From Dyadobacter sp. 3J3 (GTDB taxonomy: Bacteria; Bacteroidota; Bacteroidia; Cytophagales; Spirosomataceae), in the NCBI RefSeq assembly GCF_009801115.1, contig NZ_VTOL01000016.1, positions 62,001 to 126,000 of the forward strand: DNA of 64,000 bases, read 5' to 3'. Each line of letters begins with the position of its first letter. Position 1 is the stretch's first letter. Shown in pieces: positions 26,952 to 37,098 of the stretch. Below the pieces are notes generated by a model. It was not told the origin of the DNA and did no database searches. It saw nothing but the letters and a program-made list of their open reading frames with translations. The translations under genes and the position numbers were made by a program.

Positions 26952-29330
26952 TTACTCAGTTTTTAACGATTTGATCGGATCTGTTAACGCGGCTTTTATT
27001 GCCTGATATCCAACAGTTGCCAATGTAAGCATAGTTACGGAACCACCTGAAATTACAAAAACGCTGATTCCCAGATCGATACTGTAAGCAAATTCATGCA
27101 GCCATTGGCTCATTGCCCAGCCGATTAATGGAAAGGCTATCACCATGGCAACCACGATAAGTTTGAGAAAATCCATAGAAAGCATCATGGCAATATTGCC
27201 AACGGTAGCCCCAACCACTTTTCTGATACCAATTTCTTTTTGGCGTCTTTGTGCTGTAAAAGCAGCCAAACCAAATAAACCCAGGCAGGAAATCAAAATA
27301 GCCAGACCGGCGAAATATTGCGATAACAGACCGATTCTTTGTTCTGAAACATATAAGGCCTGGTAATTTTCGTCAAGAAACTGATAGTCGAAAACTAATC
27401 CGTGGTTATATTGCTGGAAAACTTTTTCAATCCTTGCGAGAGTTCGTTTTTCCGAGCCGCCACTGATCTTTACCATGACATTTGGCATGATTGGGTAAAC
27501 CTGAAAAAAGCATGGTTTAACAGTTTCATACAATGATTCAAAGTTAAAATTTTTGACCACGCCAACGATCTGTCTTTCTTTTCCCCAGAATTTAATGGTT
27601 TTACCAATCGGATCTTTCAGGCCCATACTTTTGATGGCAGCTTCATTAAAAACAATTTCGTTATACGCATTTTGATTCTGCGAAAAACTACGGCCTTCTT
27701 TGAGCTGGATCCCAACAGTTTCCATGAAATTGTAACCAACTTCCAGATTAGAGAATTCTATGTTTTTACCCGGCGTTTTTCCTGGCCAGTCAAAGTCGGA
27801 AATAGAGCCGTGATCGCCCGTGAGATTGTGGGAATAACTGGATGCATTGATAACGCCGGGAATATTTTTGATTTCACCCAGGAAACTTTCTGCCGTTTTC
27901 AGCTTCACAGAATCCATTTCCAACGGAATTTCAAAGTGAATAATATTGTCCCGGTTATAACCCAAATCTCGGTTCTGAATATATTTAATCTGCCTGTAAA
28001 CTACTAAAACAGAAACGATAAAGATCACAGAAACAGCAAATTGAAAAACAACAAGTCCTTTTCTCACCCAAAGTTCGCCAACGGATGTTTTAAGCTTTCC
28101 TTTCAAAACCGCAGCCGGATTAAAACTGGAAAGATATATGGCAGGATAACTTCCGGAGATAAGTCCTGTCAATAAAGTTATTCCTAAAACGATAAGGATT
28201 AATAATCCGTTTAGTTGTATTTCAATCTGTTTCCCGGTTATTTCATTGAACTGTGGCAATAGTAAAATAACGAGAAGAATGGCAATAATTAGAGACAAAA
28301 ACGACATAAGCAATGATTCGCCCAGGTATTGAAAAACCAACGAACTTCGTAATGCGCCTACTGCTTTTTTAATACCCACTTCCTTAATTCTTCCGGAAGC
28401 TTTTGCCGTGGACAAATTCATGAAATTAATACAGGCAATGATCAGAATAAAAAGACCAATGATAGAAAAAAGTCGGACGTAGGTAATTCTTCCTCCCGAT
28501 TGAACTCCGTTTATAAATTGTCCATGCAGGTATTTATCGGAATATTTTATCGCAAATAATTGTGTGGTTGATTTGCTATCCTTTGACGTCAGGTAATTTT
28601 TGATCTTTGCATTGAAACGGTTGAGATCCGTTTCTTTTTTCAAAATAACAAAGGTATTAGGATCACTGTTTCCCCAGAATTTCATACTCTGCCGTTTTTC
28701 CGCAAAAAGATCAAAATTGAAAAGGATATCAAACTGGTTTGTAGCATTGACAGCATTATTCTTAAAAACCCCACCAATGGCATAATTTCCACTAAATTCA
28801 CCATTGTCCCATTTTATCGTTTTGCCGATAACCTTATCCGTAGTATGAAACATTTTCAAAGCTAACTCTTCTGAAATGGCAATGGTTTGAAGATCTGAAA
28901 ACAGCGAATTTTTATCTCCTGCTGTAAACGGACAAGTAAAAACGTCAAAATAATTTTTGCTGATAAACTGCCCCCCGGCTTTTAAATGTGCGTCATCAAA
29001 AGAAATAACGCCTTTGTTTGAAAACCAGGAAGCCGGTACAACGGTAACCGAAGATTCAACTTCCGGCATTTCCGATGCAAGTGCACTTGCCAAAAGACCT
29101 GGCGTGTTGCCACCTGTTTTGATACCGTCGTCATTTGAATAATTGGCCATAATCTGAAACAACTGGCTATCCTTTTCATTGACTTTGTCGACATGCAATT
29201 CGTCATTCACCCACAGGTAAATCAGAAGCGTACAAGCTAGTCCGGTTGACAAGCCAATAAGATTCAGCATTGTAAACTGGCGCTCTTTCAAGAGATTTCG
29301 CCAGGCGATTTTGAAATAGTTTTTTAGCAT
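26952..29330 (-). CDS. MacB/FtsX-type ABC permease, array copy 1 (3'-most)
   Basis: 792 residues with the full-length double layout: N-terminal membrane helix (about 20-41), MacB-like periplasmic domain, three helices, then a second helix-periplasmic-three-helix unit. The FtsX cytoplasmic-loop motif occurs twice: CINFMNLSTAKASGRIKEVGIKKAVGA near 290-315 and RQKEIGIRKVVGA near 675. It is the outlier of the eight, with HLHGQF-like contacts replaced by KYLHGQFINGVQSGGRITYV. Such permeases work with a separate ATPase of the LolD/MacB type to move lipoproteins, peptides or drugs, or to transmit force across the membrane. None is encoded nearby. Only 36 bp separate it from the next copy, so they are cotranscribed. 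Confidence 0.85.
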   Translation of the reverse strand: MLKNYFKIAWRNLLKERQFTMLNLIGLSTGLACTLLIYLWVNDELHVDKVNEKDSQLFQIMANYSNDDGIKTGGNTPGLLASALASEMPEVESSVTVVPASWFSNKGVISFDDAHLKAGGQFISKNYFDVFTCPFTAGDKNSLFSDLQTIAISEELALKMFHTTDKVIGKTIKWDNGEFSGNYAIGGVFKNNAVNATNQFDILFNFDLFAEKRQSMKFWGNSDPNTFVILKKETDLNRFNAKIKNYLTSKDSKSTTQLFAIKYSDKYLHGQFINGVQSGGRITYVRLFSIIGLFILIIACINFMNLSTAKASGRIKEVGIKKAVGALRSSLVFQYLGESLLMSFLSLIIAILLVILLLPQFNEITGKQIEIQLNGLLILIVLGITLLTGLISGSYPAIYLSSFNPAAVLKGKLKTSVGELWVRKGLVVFQFAVSVIFIVSVLVVYRQIKYIQNRDLGYNRDNIIHFEIPLEMDSVKLKTAESFLGEIKNIPGVINASSYSHNLTGDHGSISDFDWPGKTPGKNIEFSNLEVGYNFMETVGIQLKEGRSFSQNQNAYNEIVFNEAAIKSMGLKDPIGKTIKFWGKERQIVGVVKNFNFESLYETVKPCFFQVYPIMPNVMVKISGGSEKRTLARIEKVFQQYNHGLVFDYQFLDENYQALYVSEQRIGLLSQYFAGLAILISCLGLFGLAAFTAQRRQKEIGIRKVVGATVGNIAMMLSMDFLKLIVVAMVIAFPLIGWAMSQWLHEFAYSIDLGISVFVISGGSVTMLTLATVGYQAIKAALTDPIKSLKTE

Positions 29331-29366
29331 TTGGCTGTTAACGTGATGATTTTCATTTTACCTTAC

Positions 29367-31751
29367 TTACTCGCTTCTCAAACTTTTCACCGGATCCAGT
29401 AATGCTGCTCTTATCGACTGATAACTTACGGTCAGCAATGTAATAAGTAATGCACCAAGGCTGGCAAAGACGAAAATCCACGGTGAAATATCCGTTCGAT
29501 ACTCATATTTTTGCAGCCATCCGTTTAAGAAATACAGAGCGATTGGTGTGGAAATAATGCAGGAAATAAGCACCAGGACAACAAAATCCATTGATAGCAT
29601 TCGCCACAAATTTGCTACTGACGCGCCAAGAACTTTCCGCACTCCAATTTCTTTGGTACGCTGTTCTGCTGTATAAGAAGCCAGACCAAAAATCCCTAAA
29701 CAACTGATAAGGATGGCCAAAATTGAAAAGAACGTTGTCAGCTTACCAATCCGCTCTTCGTTAAAAAATTTGCTTGCATATTGTTCGTCTACAAAATTAT
29801 ATTCGAAAGATGAACCGCTATCGTACTTTTTAAATACATTTTCAATCTGAGCCAAAGCTGTGGAAGAATTGGCCTGAGGATTTAGTTTGATGGTTGCAAT
29901 ACTACCTTGTTCGGATGATAGACTATAAAAAATTGGAACAATGGGTGCGTATGGAGATTGGATAAGCATGTCTTTTGTCACGCCGATGATTTTCATAGGT
30001 TTTCCGTTCCAGGTCAGCATTTCACCAACCGGATCCTTTAAACCCATAAATTTCACGGCCGCTTCATTGACAATCAAAGCGGAAGAATCTGTTGAGAAAT
30101 CCTTCGAAAAATCCCGGCCGTCTTTAAATTGCCATCCAATGGTTTTGCCATAATCATGAGATACTTCATTAAAATGAAAGTCAGCAGATAAGGACGGATC
30201 TTTTCCTTTCCACATAAAACCACTGGTAGACGACCAAGTTTCCGTAGTAGGGCTTCCGGACTCCGCGATTTCTGCAATGGCTCCTGATTTTTTCAACTCA
30301 TCTTTCACCGCTTCAAAATGATTATGTATATCCGGCGTTGATAAACTTATGACTATCAAACCCTTCCGATCATATCCAACCGGTCTGTTTTTTGCAAATT
30401 GTATTTGTTGAAACACAACGGTTGTTCCAATAATAAGAATGATCGAAACTGTAAATTGTACCACAACCAGTGCTTTTCTTGGTATGGCGGCGAAACGACC
30501 AGCTTTAAATGTTCCTTTTAATACTTTTACAGGTTGAAAAGAGGACAAATATAAAGCCGGATAACTTCCTGCGATCATGGCAGTTAATAAACTAAAACTA
30601 ATTCCAACGAGCCAGAAAAGAGGATTGCTCCATAATATGACAAGTTCTTTATCGGCGACCTGATTAAATTGAGGAAGGATAAGCAATACAAATAGCATCG
30701 CCAAAACAAATGCGAGCGCAACGACAATGAAAGATTCACTAAAAAATTGCAAAATCAATTGTTTCCGGATTGACCCGATTGCCTTACGAATCCCAACTTC
30801 TTTTGCTCTTTTCTCAGAGCGAGCTGTACTCAAATTCATGAAATTGATACAAGCCAAAAGCAGTACAAATGAACCGATTATTCCAAAAAGCCAGACAAAT
30901 TCAATTAAACCTCCCACTCGTTTTCCATCTTTAAATTCCGAATACAAATGCCACTCGCTCATCGGATTAAGGAAAACTTCGGGCTTGTATTTTTGTTGTT
31001 CAGGACGAATATTTTTTACTTTAATATCCTTAATTTTTGCTGAAACCTTTTCAATATCAGCATTGTCATTCAGTTGGACAAAAGTCTGAAAACTATTGGA
31101 TCGCCACGGATCTTCTTCTGTTTTCATCCAGGGAGAATCTATTTCATAAAGGCTCCATGGTGCCATAAACTGCATTCCTTTAAAGGTAGAATTACGTGGC
31201 ATGTCTTCATAAACGCCGGTCACTTTTACATCCAGACGGTTATCGATTTTCATAATCTGATCCACAGGATCTTTATCTCCAAAAAAAGCTTTTGCAACCG
31301 ATTCAGAAAGTAGGATGGAATGGGGATCTTTAAGCCCGGCAATTGTTCCAGACAACATTTTGACTGTTAACATTTCAGGCCCGGCTGGTTCAATGTAAGG
31401 TCCGCTTTTTGCCAATTTCTTTTCACCAAATGCAAGCACGTGCCTGCTGTTCCAGGTAGACCTGACCACATATTTAAAATCGCTCTCGTAACTTTTTCTA
31501 AGCTCGGGACCTAACGGAAACGGAACGGCGGATTGTGTTTCAACTTGGCCATTGTAAGTTTGATGCTGCATAACCTGAGCAACCCGGCGATAATTTTTAT
31601 GAAAACGGTCATAGGAAATTTCATCATAAATCCACAGGCCAATCAGTATAGCGACCGCCATCCCCATCGCCAAACCGGCGATATTAATAAATCCGTATCC
31701 CTTGTTTTTGGAAAGGTTTCGGAAGGCAATTTTTAAATAGTTACGCAGCAT
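29367..31751 (-). CDS. MacB/FtsX-type ABC permease, array copy 2
   Basis: 794 residues with the same two-unit architecture. Its closest relative in the array is copy 8 (44744-47140): both share AGLAMGMAVAILIGLWI-like first helices, EWHLYSEFKDGK, GGLIEFVWLFGIIG and the IPRKALVVVQFT stretch. The two loops are TARSEKRAKEVGIRKAIGS and RTKEIGVRKVLGAS. The start is followed upstream by a leader repeat (31752 onward) and then by a truncated ninth copy. The role and partner ATPase are unknown. Confidence 0.85.
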   Translation of the reverse strand: MLRNYLKIAFRNLSKNKGYGFINIAGLAMGMAVAILIGLWIYDEISYDRFHKNYRRVAQVMQHQTYNGQVETQSAVPFPLGPELRKSYESDFKYVVRSTWNSRHVLAFGEKKLAKSGPYIEPAGPEMLTVKMLSGTIAGLKDPHSILLSESVAKAFFGDKDPVDQIMKIDNRLDVKVTGVYEDMPRNSTFKGMQFMAPWSLYEIDSPWMKTEEDPWRSNSFQTFVQLNDNADIEKVSAKIKDIKVKNIRPEQQKYKPEVFLNPMSEWHLYSEFKDGKRVGGLIEFVWLFGIIGSFVLLLACINFMNLSTARSEKRAKEVGIRKAIGSIRKQLILQFFSESFIVVALAFVLAMLFVLLILPQFNQVADKELVILWSNPLFWLVGISFSLLTAMIAGSYPALYLSSFQPVKVLKGTFKAGRFAAIPRKALVVVQFTVSIILIIGTTVVFQQIQFAKNRPVGYDRKGLIVISLSTPDIHNHFEAVKDELKKSGAIAEIAESGSPTTETWSSTSGFMWKGKDPSLSADFHFNEVSHDYGKTIGWQFKDGRDFSKDFSTDSSALIVNEAAVKFMGLKDPVGEMLTWNGKPMKIIGVTKDMLIQSPYAPIVPIFYSLSSEQGSIATIKLNPQANSSTALAQIENVFKKYDSGSSFEYNFVDEQYASKFFNEERIGKLTTFFSILAILISCLGIFGLASYTAEQRTKEIGVRKVLGASVANLWRMLSMDFVVLVLISCIISTPIALYFLNGWLQKYEYRTDISPWIFVFASLGALLITLLTVSYQSIRAALLDPVKSLRSE

Positions 31752-31798
31752 ATGTTTTAGCTTTAGGCGTTAGCGTTTAGCCTTCGCATTTGATTTTT
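31752..31798 (-). repeat. Leader repeat, copy A
   Basis: Sequence around TTTAGGCGTTAGCGTTTAGC directly upstream of the copy 2 start codon. Near-identical blocks precede copies 3 and 4, and looser forms precede kdpB and kdpC. Confidence 0.6.
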
Positions 31799-31857
31799 AT
31801 AAGATCTTTTTTACTAGGCGGGAATGCTAGAAGCCAATTGCCAACAGCTCATTTCCC

Positions 31858-32023
31858 CTACTCGCTTTTCAGGCTATTAATCGGATTCATCAACGATGCT
31901 TTTATGCTTTGAAAGCTGAGCGTCAATAAAGCTGCGCAGACCGTTAGTAAACCAGCCAGTGCAAAAACCCACCATTCTATATCAATTTTATAGGCTAAAT
32001 CTTTCAACCTGATTCATTCCGTA
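31858..32023 (-). pseudogene. Truncated ninth permease copy (3' end only)
   Basis: About 166 bp that read, on the minus strand, as the last ~50 residues of a permease ending SLKSE-stop. It matches the 3' end of copy 5 (37099 onward) at roughly 90% by eye, with a 2-nt deletion near 32008 that shifts the frame, and similarity stops at about 32023. The spacer next to it (31752-31857) also matches the spacer next to copy 5 (36992-37098), so one ~270-bp block was duplicated or left behind after a deletion. Confidence 0.8.
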
Positions 32024-32110
32024 GCATGGGAGCGGCGTTATGGATATGGATTGGGAGGTTTGATTTGGATTGAATTTTTGATTTAGATTGGGCGACCACG
32101 AGGGTCGCCC
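32024..32110. repeat. ATTGG-rich low-complexity tract ending in a REP-like palindrome, copy 1
   Basis: GGGCGACC (32090-32097) and GGTCGCCC (32103-32110) form a perfect 8-bp stem with loop ACGAG. The element ends at the base before the TAG stop (32111-32113) of permease copy 3. The tract before it is rich in GATTGG/GATTTGG words. Confidence 0.75.
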
Positions 32111-34471
32111 CTACTCGCTTCTCAAACTTTTCACCGGATTCATAAGTGCTGCTTTTATGCTTTGAAAACTGATTGTTGCAACAGCGGTCAATACTGTGAT
32201 CAGGCCACCGACTAGAAATAATCTCCAGTCAATATCCACTTTGAAGGCGAAATTATCCAGCCATTTTTCCATGAAATACCAGGTAACTGGTACGGCAATG
32301 AATATTGCAAAACATACCAGTTTTAAAAAATCCTTTGACAGTAATTTTGTAATACTGGCTACCGAAGCACCAAGGACTTTTCTTACACCAATCTCTTTTG
32401 TTCGCTGCGCGGCGGCAAAGGAAACAAGGCCCAAGAGCCCAAGGCAGGAAATAACAATGGCAATTCCTGCAAAAAAATTGAATAATTGTTCCATCTGCTG
32501 TTCCGACTTATATTGGTCATTGTAATGTGTTTCAAGAAATTTGTAGTCGAAAGGATATTCCGGTGCGTATTTGCTCCATAACTTACGTGCGGCAGCCACT
32601 GCTGTCGCGGCGGATTCACCTGTGGTTTTGACAAGTACAATATTATTAATTTTAGGGCGGCTGGATAAAATCAAGGGCCTTATTGTTTCGTGAATTGAGG
32701 CGATGTTAAAATCTTTAACCACACTAATAATCTCTCCATCTCTACCTTCGACTTTTATGCGTTGCCCAACAGGGTTTTTCAGTTGCATTTGCTTAACTGC
32801 CGCTTCGTTCAACATAAACTGAACTGAATCCGAAGGACTTCCATTAAAGTTTCGCCCATCCAGAATCTTAATCTCAAAACTAGGAATGAACGACGGATCG
32901 ATACTGACATAAGCAAAAATGGGCATGGATCCAGGATCTTTTCCCTCCCACTCGACCGTACCTGTCCCTCTTAAAACATTGACCGGGGAATCACTTGAAG
33001 TACTTACGTTTTTAACGGATGGTTCCATCGACAAGGCTTGCTGCAACGGTAAGGCAAACTTTTTTGCATCGAACGAGAAAACATGCTCCCGATTAAATCC
33101 GGGATTTCGCTCACGGATAAAGCGTAACTGGCTGCCAATAATTAAGGTACTGGTAATCAAAATCGTGGCCAATGCAAATTGCGTCACCACAAGTCCCTTA
33201 CGTAAAACCGACGTATTGCGCTGGTTCGACAGCCCTCGTAATGCACGGATGGGGTTGAGACCAGCAATCATCAGTGCCGGATAAATTCCTGCCAATAAAA
33301 AAACCAGAATCAAGGCACCAATAAGGATAAGTACTGAATTTAAATCAAGCACCGAAAACTGGTCTGTTTTTCCTGTTATCTCCCGATAAAAGGGTAGAAG
33401 AATTTCTATTAGCAACACAGCAAAAATCAGTGATAGGCTTAAAGTCAATACTGATTCCACCATTAGCTGCCCGGCTAGTTGGCCAGGTTTGGCACCAACT
33501 ACTTTGCGAATTCCCACTTCCCGGTTGCGACGAGAGGCACGGGCGGTTGTCAGATTTACGTAGTTGATACAACCGATACTCAATAGCAAAAATGCAATCA
33601 GACCTAATAGGTTAACCTGCTGCATTCCGGAACTTTTTCCATCCGGGGCATATAGATGCAATTGACTAAATGGCTGTAAAAAGAACAGCGCAGCATCGTT
33701 ATCCTTGTTTCTGGCAGTTGCTTTTATTGACGTTATCTTTTGACCAACAATTCCAGGATTTGCACTTTTATCCAGTTTCACAAAGGTTTCAAAGTCGTAA
33801 GCAATCCAGCTTTCATTCAGATTATCTCCATTGTTTTCTTCCTTGAATGGCCGTTCTTTGGCTTGCATGGGCAAAAACATCTCTTGCTTAAAGTATGAAT
33901 TATCCGGGCTGTTCTCAATCACAGCACCAACGGTCAGAATCTGATTATTTTCTATGTTCTTGAAAATTTTTCCGACTGCGTTAGCTGAACCAAAAAATTT
34001 CATCGCCAAATCTCTTGTCAAAATTGCGGAAGCGGGCGTAGGAAACAGGTTTTTTTTATCGCCATAAAGCAAAATAAAGCCATCGAAAAAATCCAGAAAA
34101 TTTCCATCCACATAAGCCTTCTCGCCTTTCTCAGTAATTGTTTTATTACCTGCACGAAAAATACTCGCCCAGTAACGAGAAACACGAACAGCAGAACGAA
34201 CGCCGGAAATTGATCTCAAAGAAACCGTTGAAACAGCACCCGGAGTATCAGGAAACATATCTTCGGAGGTTTCCGATCCGAAGCGTGTATTGACACGATA
34301 AACTTCTTCGACATCCGAATGAAAATTATCGTAAGTCAATTCGTCTCTCACCCACCAAAAAAGAAGAATGCTAACGGCCAGCACTATACCCATTCCGCCG
34401 ATGTTCAACAACGAATACCACTTTTCATTAACAAGATTTCTAAAAGCGATTTTGAAATAGTTGCGCAGCAT
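32111..34471 (-). CDS. MacB/FtsX-type ABC permease, array copy 3
   Basis: 786 residues, same layout. It groups with copy 6 (39716-42082): both have CINYVNL in place of CINFMNL, and HLY-x-x-DG before the first helix bundle. The loops are TARASRRNREVGIRKVVGA and RTKEIGVRKVLGAS. The TAG stop lies flush against a REP-like palindrome, and a leader repeat precedes the start. The function is unknown beyond membership of the family. Confidence 0.85.
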   Translation of the reverse strand: MLRNYFKIAFRNLVNEKWYSLLNIGGMGIVLAVSILLFWWVRDELTYDNFHSDVEEVYRVNTRFGSETSEDMFPDTPGAVSTVSLRSISGVRSAVRVSRYWASIFRAGNKTITEKGEKAYVDGNFLDFFDGFILLYGDKKNLFPTPASAILTRDLAMKFFGSANAVGKIFKNIENNQILTVGAVIENSPDNSYFKQEMFLPMQAKERPFKEENNGDNLNESWIAYDFETFVKLDKSANPGIVGQKITSIKATARNKDNDAALFFLQPFSQLHLYAPDGKSSGMQQVNLLGLIAFLLLSIGCINYVNLTTARASRRNREVGIRKVVGAKPGQLAGQLMVESVLTLSLSLIFAVLLIEILLPFYREITGKTDQFSVLDLNSVLILIGALILVFLLAGIYPALMIAGLNPIRALRGLSNQRNTSVLRKGLVVTQFALATILITSTLIIGSQLRFIRERNPGFNREHVFSFDAKKFALPLQQALSMEPSVKNVSTSSDSPVNVLRGTGTVEWEGKDPGSMPIFAYVSIDPSFIPSFEIKILDGRNFNGSPSDSVQFMLNEAAVKQMQLKNPVGQRIKVEGRDGEIISVVKDFNIASIHETIRPLILSSRPKINNIVLVKTTGESAATAVAAARKLWSKYAPEYPFDYKFLETHYNDQYKSEQQMEQLFNFFAGIAIVISCLGLLGLVSFAAAQRTKEIGVRKVLGASVASITKLLSKDFLKLVCFAIFIAVPVTWYFMEKWLDNFAFKVDIDWRLFLVGGLITVLTAVATISFQSIKAALMNPVKSLRSE

Positions 34472-34518
34472 GGGTTTTAGCGTTTAGGCGTTAGCATTTA
34501 GCTTTCGCATTTGAGTTT
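34472..34518 (-). repeat. Leader repeat, copy B
   Basis: Directly upstream of the copy 3 start codon. About 45 bp (TTTTAGCGTTTAGGCGTTAG and what follows, to TTGAGTTTT) are identical to the block before copy 4. Confidence 0.7.
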
Positions 34519-34573
34519 TTGTTAGATTTTTTTATTAGCTCCGGTCGCTATTAGCTAGCCGCCAGCAGCTCAA

Positions 34574-36991
34574 TTATTCACTTTTCAGAATTTTAACCGG
34601 ATTCATCAAGGCCGCTTTGATGCTTTGGAAACTTATCGTAAGCAAAGCAATAGAAATTGCAAGCAATCCGGTCAGCGCGAAAACCCACCATTCAATATTC
34701 ACTTTGTAGGCAAAATCCTGCAACCAGCGGTTCATGCCATACCAAGCAAGCGGAGTAGCGATAAGGATAGCGAATAAAATCAGCAGCAGAAATTCTTTGG
34801 AAAGTAGCCCAACGATACTAAGTATCGATGCCCCCAAAACCTTTCTTATACCAATTTCCTTGTTGCGCTGTTCTGCGGAGAAAATGGCAAGTCCAAATAA
34901 TCCCAGACAGGCGATCACGATGGCTATGAAGGTGAAGTAAATGACAATGTGTGCTGTGCGTTGCTCTTTGTCATAATTCTTTTGAAAATCCTGATCCAGA
35001 AATGAATATGAGAAAGGCGTATCCGGATTTAGACGTTTCCATGATTCCTGAAATGTTTCTAACAATTTGGAATAATCACCTGGTTGCACGCTGGCGATAA
35101 AGTACTGATGTTTGTTGGCAATCTTGGTAGTGAAAGCGTAAGGTTTAATTGCATTGTGCAAACTTTCAAAATTGAAATTTTTTACTACCCCCACAATAGT
35201 CATGCTTTTCCGAATATTTTGAAGCTCATAAAATATCTTTTTTCCCAGTGCATTTTGCAGATTGAATCCCAGTTCTTTAACAGCCGCTTCGTTTAAAATA
35301 ATACTGTTAGAGTCAGCTGTAAATTGTTTTGAAAAAGTTCTTCCGGAAAGTATTTTCAAGCCCAGTGTTTCTGTATAATCATTTTCAACAGCAGCAAAAT
35401 GGATGTCAACAGCTTCATTCACCGACTTTGATTCAGGATAAAATAGCAAATCCTCAACACTTTGTATTCCGGGATAAGAGGATCCGCCGGAAGCAGAAAT
35501 CACGCCGAAATTTCTTTCAATCTCATTTTTGAGTGCTGCAAAATTGTTTTGTGATTGCGGTGTTTTAAGGGGAATAATAATCTTTTGGTTTTTACTGAAT
35601 CCCAGATTCTGAGTTTGAAGAAAAGATAATTGTTTCCAGATCGCGACAGCTCCCAAAATCAGGATGATCGATACCGTAAATTGAAAAACTACCAATCCTT
35701 TTCTTAAAACGGATGCTGAAATATTGTTGACCAAACTTCCTTTCAGAACACTGATTGGCCGGAAAGACGACAGATAAAAAGCAGGATAAATACCTGAAAG
35801 CAACCCTGTCAACAGAGTAATACCGACGATCCAGCCGACAAAATTCAGATTGCCATTAATGGTCAGATTCTTACCCGTGAGGTAATTAAAATATGGAATT
35901 GAAACCTGAATAAAAAGTAAAGAAAGAAAAAGCGCAAGTACCGACATAGCCATGGACTCTCCCAAAAACTGGTAAACAAGCGATATTTTAAATGCGCCCA
36001 TTGCCTTACGAACACCTACTTCTTTCGCTCTTTTTTCAGATCTGGCCGTGGACAAATTCATAAAATTAATGCAGGCAATCAGAAGCAAAAGTGCAGCAAT
36101 CATCCCGAAAATGTACAAATAAGTCATACTTCCATTAGGAGAAATCTCTCCGCCAAGATCCGATTTTAAATAAATATCCGGAACAGGCTGTATGAAAAGT
36201 TGCTTAGTAATACCCATGGCTTTAAGATCTGCTCCACCATTTCGGTTAAGGAATTCAGGTAGCTTACTTTCAAATTTTTGAGCATCCGAGCCTTCACGCA
36301 ACTTGACGTAGGTATGAAAAATATTGTTATTGCCCCAGTTCTTTTGACTGCTAATCCACGGACCTAAATCTGTGTTTTGCATCGAAAGGAAAAAATGTGC
36401 GTTGATATGAGATTTGTGGTCATTTTTAAAAACTCCGGAAACAGTATAATTAAAGTCGCCAAAGAAAAGGCCGATCTTAATCGTTTTTCCCACTGGATTT
36501 TCGTCCCCAAACATTTTTGTCGCCAGTTTCTCAGATAAAACGATTGTGTTGGGTTTATTCAGGGCATTTTTCGCTTTTCCATATTTAAAATTGTAAGAAA
36601 AAATCTCGAAAACTGTTGAATCAGCATAAAATCCGTTTGGCTCATAAAATTGCTTGACGGATTTATTTTCTTCGATTCTTAGCAGCATATCTTCAAAGCC
36701 TGGAAATTTCATAATCCGCGTGGCAACCTCCACCTCCGGAAAATCGTTTTTCAAACCCTGGGCATACGGACCCGCCGTTGCAGCCCAGGTTTCACCACTT
36801 GACTCCGTTGCAATACGAAAAATACGATTGCCAAACTGATGATGTTTGTCGACACTGTATTCGTCGGATATATATAGTACGATCAAAAGACAAGTCGCCA
36901 GACCAAGTGCCAGACCGAAAATATTAATTCCGGTGTAAACCTTATTTTTGACAAGATTTCTAAAAGCGATTTTGAAATAGTTACGTAGCAT
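34574..36991 (-). CDS. MacB/FtsX-type ABC permease, array copy 4
   Basis: 805 residues. It belongs to the subgroup with copies 5 and 7, marked by a SDLGGEISPNGSMTYLYIFG-type stretch before the first helix bundle. The loops are TARSEKRAKEVGVRKAMGA and RNKEIGIRKVLGAS. The C-terminus is SFQSIKAALMNPVKILKSE. Spacer repeats lie on both sides. Confidence 0.85.
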   Translation of the reverse strand: MLRNYFKIAFRNLVKNKVYTGINIFGLALGLATCLLIVLYISDEYSVDKHHQFGNRIFRIATESSGETWAATAGPYAQGLKNDFPEVEVATRIMKFPGFEDMLLRIEENKSVKQFYEPNGFYADSTVFEIFSYNFKYGKAKNALNKPNTIVLSEKLATKMFGDENPVGKTIKIGLFFGDFNYTVSGVFKNDHKSHINAHFFLSMQNTDLGPWISSQKNWGNNNIFHTYVKLREGSDAQKFESKLPEFLNRNGGADLKAMGITKQLFIQPVPDIYLKSDLGGEISPNGSMTYLYIFGMIAALLLLIACINFMNLSTARSEKRAKEVGVRKAMGAFKISLVYQFLGESMAMSVLALFLSLLFIQVSIPYFNYLTGKNLTINGNLNFVGWIVGITLLTGLLSGIYPAFYLSSFRPISVLKGSLVNNISASVLRKGLVVFQFTVSIILILGAVAIWKQLSFLQTQNLGFSKNQKIIIPLKTPQSQNNFAALKNEIERNFGVISASGGSSYPGIQSVEDLLFYPESKSVNEAVDIHFAAVENDYTETLGLKILSGRTFSKQFTADSNSIILNEAAVKELGFNLQNALGKKIFYELQNIRKSMTIVGVVKNFNFESLHNAIKPYAFTTKIANKHQYFIASVQPGDYSKLLETFQESWKRLNPDTPFSYSFLDQDFQKNYDKEQRTAHIVIYFTFIAIVIACLGLFGLAIFSAEQRNKEIGIRKVLGASILSIVGLLSKEFLLLILFAILIATPLAWYGMNRWLQDFAYKVNIEWWVFALTGLLAISIALLTISFQSIKAALMNPVKILKSE

Positions 36992-37098
36992 GGATTTTAG
37001 CGTTTAGGCGTTAGCATTTAGCTTTCGCATTTGAGTTTTATAAGGTCTTTTTACTAGGTAAGAATGCTAACAGCCAATTGCTAACAGCTAGTTTTCCC
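36992..37098. repeat. Leader repeat, copy C, with internal inverted repeats
   Basis: It starts with the same ~45-bp block as copy B, followed by CTAACAGC direct repeats (37067-37088). TTAGCATT (37011-37018) is the exact complement of AATGCTAA (37063-37070), so the spacer can fold. The entire spacer matches 31752-31857. Confidence 0.7.

Noticed and set aside
26952..29330. Assignment of the permeases as MacB itself
   Set aside because: MacB carries its own N-terminal ATPase. These proteins begin with a membrane helix and have no Walker motifs, so only the permease part is supported.
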